From NCBI GenBank assembly GCA_963715255.1, contig CAVQRN010000007.1, forward strand, positions 1 through 42,330: DNA of 42,330 nucleotides. Direction: 5' to 3'. Shown one piece after another: positions 8,859-17,624 of the stretch. Below the pieces are notes generated by a model. It was not told where the DNA came from, ran no database searches, and saw nothing but the letters and a program-made list of their open reading frames with translations. The DNA comes from JAHEEL01 sp963715255 (GTDB lineage Bacteria; Actinomycetota; Acidimicrobiia; Spongiisociales; UBA5794). Numbering within the stretch: position 1 is the stretch's first letter; every line of letters begins with the position of its first letter. The position numbers and the translations under genes are program-made.

Positions 8859-8916
8859 TGCGGGCGCCCCGAGGTATGGAGGTCGATCTCACCCACTCCT
8901 TCAGACCGGACCGTCG

Positions 8917-8946
8917 ATCGCAACGCTTTCCGCAGGAAGCATCGAG
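8917..8946. repeat. Diverged CGACGCTT-type hairpin
   Basis: CAACGCTTTCCGCAGGAAGC-ATCG resembles the right-hand hairpin of the repeat at 19641-19723 (GCGCTTCCCGCAGGAAGCGTCG). It is a single half-element. Confidence 0.4.
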
Positions 8947-9089
8947 ACTCCTCGGGTCGACAATCCGACACCGGCGACAATCGAGCATCGGCTCTTCGCC
9001 TGTTCGAGTCAGCAGTGAAAGGAGTCTCGAACGTCTGACCGAAACGCCCACAAAGCACATGTGGGCGGTGCCGGATCCCTGCTGTTTGG

Positions 9090-9262
9090 CTATCCGGTCA
9101 ATGCGGCAGTGTCGATGTCGGCGATAGGTCCGGCGACTAGATCGCTGCCGGATTGTGATGGGTGGGTGCCGTCGATGGCGACTTCTGCGATGGCTTGGTC
9201 GCCGTTGGGTCCGTTGAAGGCGTGGCACACGTCCATGCGGGCGAACCCGGCGACCGGGTCAC
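9090..9262 (-). pseudogene. C-terminal fragment of a SGNH/GDSL-type hydrolase
   Basis: A minus-strand frame ending at the TAG 9090-9092 reads FARMDVCHAFNGPNGDQAIA, then EVAIDGTHPSQSGSDLVAGP. DGTHPS is the Asp-x-x-His catalytic motif near the C-terminus of secreted SGNH hydrolases, and HAFNGP is typical of the strand before it. The N-terminal GDS block is absent: the fragment begins right at the stop of the antiporter gene (9259-9261). About 55 residues remain, so no enzyme can be made. It probably marks an ancient deletion joining the antiporter to the tail of a lipase-like gene. Confidence 0.6.
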
Positions 9263-10530
9263 TGCTCCGGAGCGGACACGAACTGGAGCAGCGGGCCGGT
9301 TATGGCTGTCGTGACAAGGGCCATCACCACGATGATCGTATACGCGATGGTGTCGATGACACCGAGTGACAACCCGACCGTGGCAACGACAATCTCAAGC
9401 GCACCGCGAGCGTTGAGCGATGCTCCAACACCGAGCGCGTCGCGCCGGGCGAGCCCTCCGAGGCGACCGCCGAAGTAGGAGCCGAGAAGCTTCGATGCGA
9501 TAGCGGCCAACGTCACCACAACAGCCCACATCGCCACCGACGGTGTCGCGAGCGCCGAAAGGTCAACGCGAAGCCCGGCGATCACGAAGAACATCGGTGC
9601 AAAGAACCCGTTCGTTACCGATTCAATCGTTCGGAGACCCTGACTGCTCCGTAGGCGACTTCTCCCAATCGCAATACCGGCCAAGAACGCCCCAATGACG
9701 ACCTCGATTCCCACGGCGTGGGTGATAGTGCCGACCGCAACCACGGTGAACGCGATGAGGCTGACCTCAGCTGCCGATCCGCCCGAGCGTTGTTCAACTA
9801 CAGAAGCGACCCGATCCAGCAGCGGCGGACCGAATCTGACCACCAGGAGAGCCGTCGCAACGACCGCACCGGTCGCTATCAGAAGCGGACCGACGGCGAA
9901 GACTCCGGACTCGGCGACACCAACCACGACACCGAGGAGCAACCAGCCGACAACATCATTGGCCGTTGCAACGCCGATCGCCAGTTGAGCGAAGGGCCGC
10001 TTCAGCAATCCCAAATCTCGGAGAATCCGGGTCGCCACCGGAAGTGACGAAATCGCGAACGCCACCGCAAAGAAGGCGATGAACACCGGGCCGGTCGCAG
10101 CGCTTCCTGCGAACCCGGTAGGTAGCTGCCACGCCACGAGTGCCCCGGCGCCGAGCGGCACCATGATGCTGCCAATCGTCGTGGTCACCGCCGCACGCCC
10201 CTGACGTTGGATCGTGGAGAGATCGACCTCGGCGCCCGTGGTCCCGAGCAAGAATACGATGCCGATCCAAGCGAGCCCCAACAACAACCCTGCCTGGCGC
10301 TCGCTTGCAGGGAACAACCATTCGAAACCCGACGGCCAGACGCGCCCAAGCACCGAGGACCCGATGACGACACCACCAAGCAACTCACCGATCACGCGCG
10401 GTTGACCAATCCGACGCATTGCCAACCCGCCCAATCGTGCCACAGCAAGCACAACCAGGATCTGAACCCAGAAGACGAGCAGCGAGTGTTCGTCAAGCGG
10501 AGGCAAAGGAACCGCAACGATCTGGACCAT
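9259..10530 (-). CDS. Cation:proton antiporter, CPA2 (KefB/NapA-like) family
   Basis: The product is 423 residues with about 12 hydrophobic helices and only short loops. The first helix follows LPPLDEHSLLVFWVQILVVL. GQPRVIGELLGGVVIGSSVLG is the conserved segment after helix 1 of CPA2 antiporters, and the ion-site helix contains GVATANDVVGWLLLG (Asn-Asp pair). Later helices include FVIAGLRVDLS and GASLNARGALEIVVATVGL, where the NARG(A/T) motif is typical. The ND pair suggests electrogenic Na+/H+ or K+/H+ exchange. No TrkA-N/RCK domain is attached. ATG 10530 (MVQIVAVPLPP) is chosen over the longer open frame to 10605. It is alone on its strand, separated from the ABC genes by transposase debris. 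Confidence 0.88.
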   Translation of the reverse strand: MVQIVAVPLPPLDEHSLLVFWVQILVVLAVARLGGLAMRRIGQPRVIGELLGGVVIGSSVLGRVWPSGFEWLFPASERQAGLLLGLAWIGIVFLLGTTGAEVDLSTIQRQGRAAVTTTIGSIMVPLGAGALVAWQLPTGFAGSAATGPVFIAFFAVAFAISSLPVATRILRDLGLLKRPFAQLAIGVATANDVVGWLLLGVVVGVAESGVFAVGPLLIATGAVVATALLVVRFGPPLLDRVASVVEQRSGGSAAEVSLIAFTVVAVGTITHAVGIEVVIGAFLAGIAIGRSRLRSSQGLRTIESVTNGFFAPMFFVIAGLRVDLSALATPSVAMWAVVVTLAAIASKLLGSYFGGRLGGLARRDALGVGASLNARGALEIVVATVGLSLGVIDTIAYTIIVVMALVTTAITGPLLQFVSAPEQ

Positions 10531-10679
10531 GACACACTCTACGTATCGGGCATCGTCAAGGAACTGGCCAACCGGTGCCGAGAAGCGATCGGCCGAGCAC
10601 CGCACCGTACCGACCTACACCAAACCCACCACAACTCCCAGGCCGAACCTGACCCACGCGCACAACCGGAGAGCGACAT

Positions 10680-10849
10680 ATGGGCGGCTTGCACACGACG
10701 AGCAGCTCAGACAGGAGATGGCCGAGTCCCGTGGCGGACTCGACCGCATCGCCAACGACTCCTCGCCCTCACCGCCGTGACATGGCACAACGAAACCACC
10801 AACCAACCCGGACCCGCCCGATCACTCATCGCCTACGACCACCAGCCCC
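10680..10849 (+). pseudogene. Transposase C-terminal remnant (IS982-like)
   Basis: The pieces HDEQLRQEMAESRGGLDRIA and, one frame over, RLLALTAVTWHNETTNQPGP then ARSLIAYDH resemble the C-terminus of IS982-family transposases (…RI.QRLLAL.A.IWHN…RSLIAYDH). A single indel near 10757 separates the two. The rest of the transposase and any terminal repeats are gone. It sits inside the 340-base gap between the antiporter and the MacB-like permease. Family assignment is from memory of the C-terminal motif. Confidence 0.5.
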
Positions 10850-10871
10850 TTGGACCCAATCATCTAGATGA

Positions 10872-13433
10872 TCACTCGTGGGCAATCGCCTCCAAGATGT
10901 TCAGTCTGGCGGCTCGATGGGCCGGCAGGATGGCGGCCAGCAAACCCGCGATCACCCCGAAGATCAGCAGGCCGAGGATCTGAACTACCGGGACCGACAG
11001 GACGTTGATGCCCTGCGACTTCAACGCCGCCGTTACGACCACTCCGAAGAACAGCCCAACAACCATGCCCAGGATGGCGCCGATAACGGCGATCATTATG
11101 GATTCCCAGCGAATCATGCGGCGGATCTGCGACCGGGTCATTCCCACTGCCCGCAGCAGCCCAATCTCTCGAGTCCGCTCGAAGATCGACAGGCTTAGCG
11201 TGTTCGTGATTCCGAACAGCGCAATGATCACGGCCAGGATCAGGAGTGCGTTGAACATCACGAGCAGGCTGTCGACCTGGGCCTCCTGAGACTCTCGATA
11301 CTCGACCTGGTCCCGAACGGTCAGGTTCCCGTACTCGGCGGCCGCGGCATCGACGACGGCTCTGACTGCGTCCGGTGCAACGCCTTCCGCGCTGACGATG
11401 GCCACTGCGAAGTCGGTGTCGGTGCCGAACCCTGTGAAATTCGCTTGATAGAACTCGAGGCCCACCAGGAAATTGGATTGGACGACGTTCTGCTCACCGT
11501 AGATGCCGACGATCTCGACCTCCTGAAGGCCGGTGGCTGCGAATCCCATCGGGATCGTGTCACCGACTGCCCAGCCCTCTCCTGAGGCGACATCTTCGTG
11601 AACGAGCACGCCACCATCGACCAGTGCAGTGACGCTGCCTTCCTGCACATCGAGGAAGATGGTCTGGTCCACGGTCTCAGCCTCGATCCCCATGAGGAGC
11701 TCATCGATGCCGTCGCGATCCCAGAAGCCAAGTCGCAGCGAAGTGGTGGTTTCGACCACGTCCTGCTCCTTGAGCTCTTCGGCCAACGATGGACTGAATC
11801 CGCCGGCGAAGCTGTCAACGCTGATGACGTAGTCGGCCCGCAAGCCCTCTTCGATGGAGCCGCTCACCGATCCCTTGATCGAGTCTCCGAGGATGAGGAA
11901 GAATGCAACCAGGGCAAGGCCGATCATCAGGGCCGACGCCGTCGTTGCAGTGCGCCGGGGTTTCCGCACGGCGTTGCCGATGGCGAGTGTGCCCGTCAAG
12001 TTGTCGATCTTGGGTAGCGGCCACCCGATGAAGCGGGCCAACGATGGAACGACCAGCGAGCTGAGCAGGCTGACGGCGAGAAAGACGACCAACGCTCCGA
12101 TGCCGACGGCGGTCAACTCGTTGAGCGGACCAAGGTCGATGACGTCGCCAAACAACCCCGCGATGATCAGCCCCACACCGACGACGAGCATGATCGTTCC
12201 GAAGATCGTGCGCTTGCGGTCGGACATGCGCAACCGCACATCGACGTCTTGGAGCGCCGCCACGGGGGGGATCCGCGCTGCTCGAACGGCTGGAAGGATC
12301 GCCGCAGCCAGGGTCACTCCAATCCCCACTGCGAGGGCAACGATGATCGTACGCGGTGCCAGCGACGCCGCCGTCGATGGCAGATCGAAGCCGACGACCG
12401 CCATGCCGGCGGTGAGCAGGGCGGCGATCACGAATCCAAGGGCGATGCCGAGCACGGAGGCGAAGATGCCCACGACAAGCGCTTCGATCGCGACCATCCA
12501 AACGACCTGGCCTCCGGTGGCGCCGACGGCACGCATCAGAGCGAGTTCGCGTTGGCGCTGCCTGACGATGATCCGGAAGGTGTTCTGGATGATGAACGCG
12601 GCCACGAACACGGCCACGGCAGCAAACACCAGCAACGCAGTGTTGAGGAAGCTGAGGCTCTCCTGAAGTGCTTGAGACTGGGCTTCGGCTTCATCGGCCG
12701 ACGTGACCGCCTCGATTCCGTCGGGAAGTGCGAGGGCGATGTTGTTGCGCAGGATGTCCGGGTTGACTCCGTCTTCCCCGACAACCGCTATTGCGCTGTA
12801 CTGACCTTCGAGACCGAACAGCGTCTGGGCCGTCGCGAGGTCGAAGACGGCCACCGTTGCTCCGGCAATGTTGTCGGACTCCCCGAAGCCAACGATGCCC
12901 ACGAGGTCGTACTCGGCTACCCCGCCGACCGTTTGCACCTTGATGACGGTACCCACGTCGAGTCCGCTGTCATCCGCCGTCCTGGCATCGATCACGACCT
13001 CGGAGGGTCCGACCGGGCCCCTTCCTTCCCGAATCGCGATGTTGCCGACCAGGCGTTCGTCCTCGGTCCACGAGGCCCCGATCGTGGGTGGTCCCGAGGG
13101 GACGATGGCTTCCCCATTCGTGTCGTAGATAACGGCGAAACCGCCGGCTGATCCTCCGGCCGCAGCAACGCCTTCGACGGCGAGCACGGTGTCGAGCACC
13201 GATGCTTCCATCGGGGGGGGCCCACTGAAGCCTACGTCGAACTCCGCCTCGGTTTGCACGATGACGTCCTGACCGGCGAACTGATCATCGAAGAGGTCGT
13301 TGAACGTCTGGTTGATGGTGTCCGTGAAGATGAAAGTGCCCGCGATGAAAGCGACGCCGATCATCACTGATGTCGCGGTGAGGACGAGACGCAGTTTGTG
13401 GGCAAAGATCGTCTTGAACGCGGTGCGGATCAT
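10872..13433 (-). CDS. ABC transporter permease, FtsX/MacB-type, two FtsX domains
   Basis: The protein is 853 residues. A first helix (about 15-37, LRLVLTATSVMIGVAFIAG) precedes a large extracytoplasmic MacB periplasmic core-like domain (about 40-260). An FtsX bundle follows with SFLNTALLVFAAVAVFVAAF and the coupling motif RQRELALMRAVGATGGQ. A second unit repeats this order: helix near TTASALMIGLALVAFFLIL, a second core domain, then MFNALLILAVIIALFGITNT and RTREIGLLRAVGMTRSQIRR. This duplicated layout is that of exporters of lipoproteins, peptides or drugs that work by mechanotransmission. ATG 13433 sits 4 bases after the stop of the ATPase gene, so the two form one operon. The frame is clean over 2.5 kb. 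Substrate is unknown. Confidence 0.92.
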   Translation of the reverse strand: MIRTAFKTIFAHKLRLVLTATSVMIGVAFIAGTFIFTDTINQTFNDLFDDQFAGQDVIVQTEAEFDVGFSGPPPMEASVLDTVLAVEGVAAAGGSAGGFAVIYDTNGEAIVPSGPPTIGASWTEDERLVGNIAIREGRGPVGPSEVVIDARTADDSGLDVGTVIKVQTVGGVAEYDLVGIVGFGESDNIAGATVAVFDLATAQTLFGLEGQYSAIAVVGEDGVNPDILRNNIALALPDGIEAVTSADEAEAQSQALQESLSFLNTALLVFAAVAVFVAAFIIQNTFRIIVRQRQRELALMRAVGATGGQVVWMVAIEALVVGIFASVLGIALGFVIAALLTAGMAVVGFDLPSTAASLAPRTIIVALAVGIGVTLAAAILPAVRAARIPPVAALQDVDVRLRMSDRKRTIFGTIMLVVGVGLIIAGLFGDVIDLGPLNELTAVGIGALVVFLAVSLLSSLVVPSLARFIGWPLPKIDNLTGTLAIGNAVRKPRRTATTASALMIGLALVAFFLILGDSIKGSVSGSIEEGLRADYVISVDSFAGGFSPSLAEELKEQDVVETTTSLRLGFWDRDGIDELLMGIEAETVDQTIFLDVQEGSVTALVDGGVLVHEDVASGEGWAVGDTIPMGFAATGLQEVEIVGIYGEQNVVQSNFLVGLEFYQANFTGFGTDTDFAVAIVSAEGVAPDAVRAVVDAAAAEYGNLTVRDQVEYRESQEAQVDSLLVMFNALLILAVIIALFGITNTLSLSIFERTREIGLLRAVGMTRSQIRRMIRWESIMIAVIGAILGMVVGLFFGVVVTAALKSQGINVLSVPVVQILGLLIFGVIAGLLAAILPAHRAARLNILEAIAHE

Positions 13434-13437
13434 GACG

Positions 13438-14193
13438 TCACGTCCCGAGCTGCTTCATCCGGTCGATGATCATCTCGGGGGTGGGATCCTGCATCTCGCC
13501 GGCAATTCGACCATCCTCGAGGAAGACGATGCGATCGGCGTAGCTGGCTGCGACGGGGTCATGGGTGACCATCACGATGGTCTGTCCGAACTCCTTCACG
13601 GCGCTTCGCATGAAGTCGAGCAGCCCTGCTGATGACTTGGAGTCGAGGTTCCCGCTGGGTTCGTCGGCGAAGATGATGTCGGGTTGCGAAACGAGTGCAC
13701 GGGCCGCGGCAACCCGTTGCTGCTGGCCACCGGAGAGCTCTGAGGGGCGATGTTTGAGTCGATCGTCGAGACCGAGGATGCCAACCACCTGGTCGAACCA
13801 GGCCTTGTCCTCTTTCTCGCCCACGATGAGGAGCGGCAGCAGTACGTTCTCCTTCGCCGACAGTGTCGGTATCAAGTTGAACGATTGGAAGACAAAGCCG
13901 ACCTTCTCGCGGCGCAACAACGTCAGGGCCTTGTTGTTGAGCGAGCCGAGGTCGGTGTCGCCGATGTACACGCGCCCGGAGGTGAGCTCATCGAGACCAG
14001 CCACGCAATGCAGCAGCGTCGACTTCCCGCTTCCTGACGGCCCCATGATGGCGGTGTAGCGGCCCTTCTCGAACACTTCCGAGATACCGTCGAGGGCGCG
14101 CACTTCGGTGTCGCCCGAACCGTAGAACTTCGTACCATCTTCGATCCGGGCGGCAGCAACCCCCACCGCGGACGGCGCCGTACCAATGGCCAT
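13438..14193 (-). CDS. ABC transporter ATP-binding protein, MacB/LolD-type
   Basis: This 251-residue ATPase powers the adjacent FtsX-type permease. Walker A is GPSGSGKST (about residue 53), the Q-loop is VGFVFQSFNLIPTLSAKENV, the signature is LSGGQQQRVAAARAL, Walker B is IIFADEP, followed by the D-loop GNLDSKSS and the H-loop VMVTHDP. The GNLDS segment is characteristic of the LolD/MacB/FtsE group. ATG 14193 is preceded by AGGAGGAG seven bases upstream, which outweighs the longer open frame to 14223. It is the first gene of the two-gene operon. Confidence 0.93.
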   Translation of the reverse strand: MAIGTAPSAVGVAAARIEDGTKFYGSGDTEVRALDGISEVFEKGRYTAIMGPSGSGKSTLLHCVAGLDELTSGRVYIGDTDLGSLNNKALTLLRREKVGFVFQSFNLIPTLSAKENVLLPLLIVGEKEDKAWFDQVVGILGLDDRLKHRPSELSGGQQQRVAAARALVSQPDIIFADEPSGNLDSKSSAGLLDFMRSAVKEFGQTIVMVTHDPVAASYADRIVFLEDGRIAGEMQDPTPEMIIDRMKQLGT

Positions 14194-14878
14194 GTTGAAA
14201 CTCCTCCTATAGGCATCTCTCAATCAGTTCAACGCCAACCATAACGGCCCGCCTGTCGACCTGCCGAGGGAGTGATTCCTCCAACTCCACAAAGGGGAGA
14301 CGACCGCCGGTGGGACATTGCATCTCCCCCGGGTCCCTCCCCCGCAGAAACGTCTGAATTGGGAAGTTCGCGACGAGGTTGGACGAGGCCATACCGCGAG
14401 TCGCTCCTCTCCGCTTCGATGGTCTGATCGACAGCGACAGTCCGCCATCAGAACCACGCATGGTCCGCTCGCCACACCACCGAACGCCAGAAGGCTTCGG
14501 GACGTGTGAGCACCCACAGAGATTGGCGATATCTCGCGAGAGAACCCTCGGGATATGTGGGTGTCCCAAGGATTTCCTTCGCAATACCATCGACATGACC
14601 GCTCCATTCTCTCGCCAACAGGCGGAAGGGGTGGCACAAGCCACCCGGAGGGCGGACCGAGACCAACCGAATTGCTCGTAACCGTTCAACCGGACCCTGA
14701 CCGCCCGACCGGGGCGTGCAACACCACCCTGATCATCGCAAAACGACACACCCAGCCGGAGATGGGCGGTTCGGGCGCATGCGAGATGCGCCGCACCTCG
14801 ACGTGTCCCAAGCCGTCACTTCCAAGTGTCCGGGTCGCTGATGTCGAATCCGGGCGAAGAAGACGGCACTAGTCCTTC
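14194..14878. other. Long intergenic region, no gene recognised
   Basis: About 685 bases without a convincing reading frame. Translated frames on both strands lack family resemblance. The only structured part is the interspersed repeat at 14701-14775. The promoter of the MacB-like operon should lie at its left edge, just upstream of 14193, but no clear -10/-35 pair can be named. Confidence 0.5.
14701..14775. repeat. CAACACCAC-family interspersed repeat
   Basis: The core GGGGCGTGCAACACCACCC, then ATCATCGCAAA, is shared with 38109-38190. The ends CCGCCCGACCGG and CCGGAGATGGGCGG are partly complementary, so the whole unit can fold into a long imperfect stem. Related units lie at 34629-34687 and 41686-41750. 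Confidence 0.7.
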
Positions 14879-15097
14879 TCACGCCTCCTCGACGTGTGGG
14901 TCAATGTTGCGCTCGGCGAGGTAGCGGTTGTAGCGCACCCATCCGTCTGAACCATTGGCGAGACGTATCTTGCCTGCGTGAGATTGAATGGTGAGGTCCC
15001 CATTGTCATGGCGCACCGTCTCTCGCAACACCTCGTCAGATGGTCCATGGAAGGGACTTCCCGTGCTTCCGTGAATCCTGTTGTCGTGGTTCGCCAT
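14879..15097 (-). CDS. Short hypothetical protein, 72 residues
   Basis: ATG 15097 is preceded by AAGGTGGAAGT, a good ribosome site. The frame has coding-like codon positions and gives a polar soluble protein ending with GWVRYNRYLAERNIDPHVEE. There are no cysteines, membrane helices or known motifs, and I do not recognise the family. It lies alone between two ABC operons on the same strand; the distance to each is too large to claim an operon. Confidence 0.5.
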   Translation of the reverse strand: MANHDNRIHGSTGSPFHGPSDEVLRETVRHDNGDLTIQSHAGKIRLANGSDGWVRYNRYLAERNIDPHVEEA

Positions 15098-15127
15098 ACT
15101 TCCACCTTACGCCTCACAACGTGCCCC

Positions 15128-15186
15128 CATGATCAGCCGTGTGCACACCTCCCGCCCCTATCGGCACATGTGCGTGCCTGATCATG
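15128..15186. repeat. Inverted repeat CATGATCAG / CTGATCATG enclosing CGCCCCTATCGGC palindrome
   Basis: CATGATCAG (15128-15136) and CTGATCATG (15178-15186) are perfect inverted repeats. They are extended by C-rich flanks, with a CCGCCCCTATCGGCAC unit between them. The element follows the DrrB-like stop (15270) in its direction of transcription, so it may terminate that operon. Confidence 0.55.
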
Positions 15187-15269
15187 CCCCCAGCCGTTTG
15201 TGCGCTACCTGATTCGAGCTTGGCTATCAGACCTCGTGAGTGGATAGCGATGACGGTGTTGTTGGTTGA

Positions 15270-15992
15270 TCAGTCGATCATCTGTCGCTTGAAGAGATAG
15301 ATCGCAAGGACAACAGTCGCCACGGTGTAGCCCACGACCCAATAGAAGTCGGAGGCGATCGCGGCGAAGTCGGAGCCGTCGACGATGACCGCGCGAGTTG
15401 CATCGAGGGCGTGGGCAAAGGGGAATATGTCCCCGACGACTTGGAAGGCGCCTCCGATGGCCTCCAGGTTCATCCACGCGCCGCCAAAAATCGTCAGGAG
15501 GAGAATCGCCATATAGGCAAACGGAACCGTCTTGTAGGAGAAGACCGAGCCCACGATCATCCCCAGCCCGATGTAGAAGATCGCCGTGACAACAAGGATG
15601 AGCGCGACGAGTCCGACGTTGCCGCGAATCTCCATCCCAAGAGCCGCTCCGATTGCGAACAATACGAGGGCCTGGATGATCGCCACCGGCACGTACGGAA
15701 GGGAGTAGGCCGTCACGAATTCGTTGGAGCGCAGCGGCGCGGTCAGCAACCGCGCGAACAGCGTCGTCTCCCGGTCGCGAGACAGCGTCATGGCCAAGCT
15801 GAACATCAGCATGACGAAACCGAAGAGGACAATCCCCGGAGTCAGCGAGGCGGGCTTGTAGATGTCATCGAATCGCCCAAACGCCTGGAAGACCAGGAGC
15901 AAGGCGGCAGGCAATCCAATAGTGAGCGCCAACGACAGCGGATCGCGCCACACCTCCGTGAAGCTCCGCTTCGCCAATGCGAGCGACCTCAT
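15270..15992 (-). CDS. ABC-2 type transporter permease (DrrB-like)
   Basis: The product is 240 residues with six hydrophobic helices: SLALTIGLPAALLLVFQAFG, PGIVLFGFVMLMFSLAMTLS, YVPVAIIQALVLFAIGAALG, VGLVALILVVTAIFYIGLGM, a helix around YMAILLLTIFGGAWMNLE, and the final VVGYTVATVVLAIYLFKRQ. The cytoplasmic loop RDRETTLFARLLTAPLRSNE has the E(R/T)xxG-like position of ABC-2 permeases. It exports an unknown hydrophobic substrate or drug together with the upstream ATPase. Its ATG overlaps the ATPase stop by four bases (ATGA), so translation is coupled. Confidence 0.88.
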   Translation of the reverse strand: MRSLALAKRSFTEVWRDPLSLALTIGLPAALLLVFQAFGRFDDIYKPASLTPGIVLFGFVMLMFSLAMTLSRDRETTLFARLLTAPLRSNEFVTAYSLPYVPVAIIQALVLFAIGAALGMEIRGNVGLVALILVVTAIFYIGLGMIVGSVFSYKTVPFAYMAILLLTIFGGAWMNLEAIGGAFQVVGDIFPFAHALDATRAVIVDGSDFAAIASDFYWVVGYTVATVVLAIYLFKRQMID

Positions 15993-16934
15993 TCCCTCAA
16001 CTGCCTTCCCGTGAAGTGCAGGAACACGTCGTCCAACGTGACCGGCCTTCTGTAGGTGGCCTGCACGATGACGCCCCTCGGCCTCAAGACATCCTGGATG
16101 TCGTAGAGGGTCACCTCGTCAGCTCTGATCTCAACTCCGCCCTCGATCGGCCTCACATCGGAGTACTCCTGGCTCAACGCATCGAGATCGGCACCGGTCA
16201 GACCTGCCGCCTCCACCACCATCGGCTCCCCATCCGAGATGCTGTCCTTCAACGTCGGCGGCGGTTCCCAGAGCAACGATCTTGCCGTCGTCAATGATGG
16301 CGATTCTGTCAGCGAGCGCGTCGGCTTCGTCCAGATAGTGAGTGGTCAACAGAATCGTCTTGTCGCCTTTGAGGGTTTCGATGTACTCCCAGATAGCTCG
16401 CCTCGATTGCGGGTCAAGGCCCAAAGTGGGTTCATCGAGGAACAACACCTGCGGGTCCGATACGAGTGCCATAGCGATGCTGAGCCTTCGCTTCATACCC
16501 CCCGAGTACTTCTTCACCCGATCTTTGGCCCGCTCCGTCAATCCCATCAACTCCAGGAGTTCCCCAGACCTGACCCTCGCTTCGCGCCTGCCGAATCCGT
16601 GGAGACCCGCCATCAACTCCAGGTTCTCCCACGCGTTCAGATTCCCAGCGACAGCGGTCTCTTGCGGCGAGACCGCGATCATCGCCTTCACCGACAAGGC
16701 ATCGGCTTGGATGTCCTGGCCCATGACCGTCGCCGTACCACCGGTCGGCCTGGTCAGGCAACACAACATCTTGATCGTGGTGGTCTTCCCCGCACCGTTC
16801 GGGCCCAACAGCGAGAACAGCTCCCCCTGATTCACGGACAAGTCGAGGTGATCCACCGCCGTCACGTTCCCGAACGTACGCACGAGGCCAATCGTCTCGA
16901 TGGCGGTCGTACGGTCTCTCTCTGCAGCGGTCAC
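15989..16934 (-). CDS. ABC transporter ATP-binding protein (DrrA-like), one frameshift
   Basis: Starting at GTG 16934 with GGGAGAGGGAATC upstream, the ATPase shows Walker A GPNGAGKTT, Q-loop VSPQETAV, signature YSGGMKRRLS, Walker B VLFLDEPTLGLDP and H-loop LLTTHYLDEAD. After GKIVALGTAAD the true frame shifts by one inserted base near 16252-16255. It continues LKDSISDGEPMVVEAAGLTG to a C-terminal domain ending VTLDDVFLHFTGRQLRE, typical of the DrrA subfamily that feeds drug or lipid exporters. Corrected length is about 314 residues, normal for DrrA. It is the first gene of the operon with the permease at 15270-15992. Confidence 0.85.
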
Positions 16935-17246
16935 GATTCCCTCTCCCGCCGAAGCAACCTACCAGACCGGCGACGGACCAGGCGAGGCTGAAATCATCGA
17001 AACGCCGCCACCAGAACAAGCAACCGAAACCAATCCCCTGCACGAATACCCCCAACTCGACCACCCACGAAGCTCCACGCAACCGCCCATGGCGGCACAT
17101 ACGGGCGAGGCGGGCGAGTGCTGAGAGGCGATCAGTGTGCCGAGGAATGTGCTCCGTGCTCGGTTGGGGGCGTGTAGGTTCGGTCCAGGCGATGGAACCG
17201 AACCGGGAGCAATCGACAGATCCCAACGTATCTCGACGCGCACACG
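16935..17246. other. Intergenic region with one palindromic repeat
   Basis: It lies between two divergent transcripts (DrrAB leftward, DUF4242-like rightward) and should hold both promoters. A CGCCCATGGCGGCACATACGGGCG palindromic unit occupies about 17086-17110. No gene is seen. Confidence 0.45.
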
Positions 17247-17471
17247 ATGGATGGCGGCGTATCGGTAGGTGATGTCGCTGCGGCGCATCAGGCCGATCTG
17301 AAAACGCAGGCCGAATGTGGAGTGGACGACAAGCTCTATTGGGTCGATGAGAAGGCCGGAAAGATCTTCTGCCCTGTCGATGCCCCCGATGCTGAGACCG
17401 CAGCGAGGGTGCACCGTGAAGCCCGCGGTTTCGTGGCCGATGATATCTACGAGGTCTCCGAAGGGAGTTGA
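17247..17471 (+). CDS. DUF4242 (SCO4226-like, ferredoxin-fold) protein; start uncertain
   Basis: The 74-residue frame reads MDGGVSVGDVAAAHQADLKT, then YWVDEKAGKIFCPVDAPDAE and VHREARGFVADDIYEV. This is the conserved body of the DUF4242 family, small proteins including a nickel-binding Streptomyces member. The family's first strand (YLDAHT) is present in frame just upstream (about 17223-17246) but without a start codon. Either an indel separates it from the ATG near 17192 or the N-terminus has been lost. The FIST gene begins about 150 bases further on the same strand. The metal or substrate is unknown. Confidence 0.7.
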   Translation: MDGGVSVGDVAAAHQADLKTQAECGVDDKLYWVDEKAGKIFCPVDAPDAETAARVHREARGFVADDIYEVSEGS

Positions 17472-17624
17472 CGCTCGTGCCAACCCAGAGCCGACACGAT
17501 CTTCATGGGCTCCGCCCCGGGGGCACCGCCCATATTGGCATTACTGCGTGTTCGCCATGACATCCACAACATCGAGCCCGTACCATCACCGGATCACGCG
17601 ATTGGAGCATCCACCTTGTTGAGA

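Larger units (their letters stand above)
8782..9089. other. Intergenic gap with hairpin and repeats, no gene seen
   Basis: This stretch holds the hairpin at 8834-8858, a CGACGCTT-family hairpin at 8917-8946 and a CACATGTGGGCGG palindrome near 9056-9070. It lies upstream of the cyclase-TPR gene and should contain its promoter, which I cannot place. Confidence 0.5.

Noticed and set aside
8782..9228. 150-residue N-terminal extension of the cyclase-TPR protein
   Set aside because: The extension is Arg/Ser-rich without domain character and spans two hairpins and a repeat, so it is treated as untranslated.
9061..9369. Plus-strand 102-codon frame in the antiporter/SGNH junction
   Set aside because: It is the shadow of the minus-strand antiporter end and SGNH fragment; its translation lacks any family motif.
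14224..14749. Minus-strand frames of 137-180 codons before the MacB-like ATPase gene
   Set aside because: They contain interspersed repeat sequence and have no recognisable motifs; open frames of this length arise by chance in GC-rich DNA.
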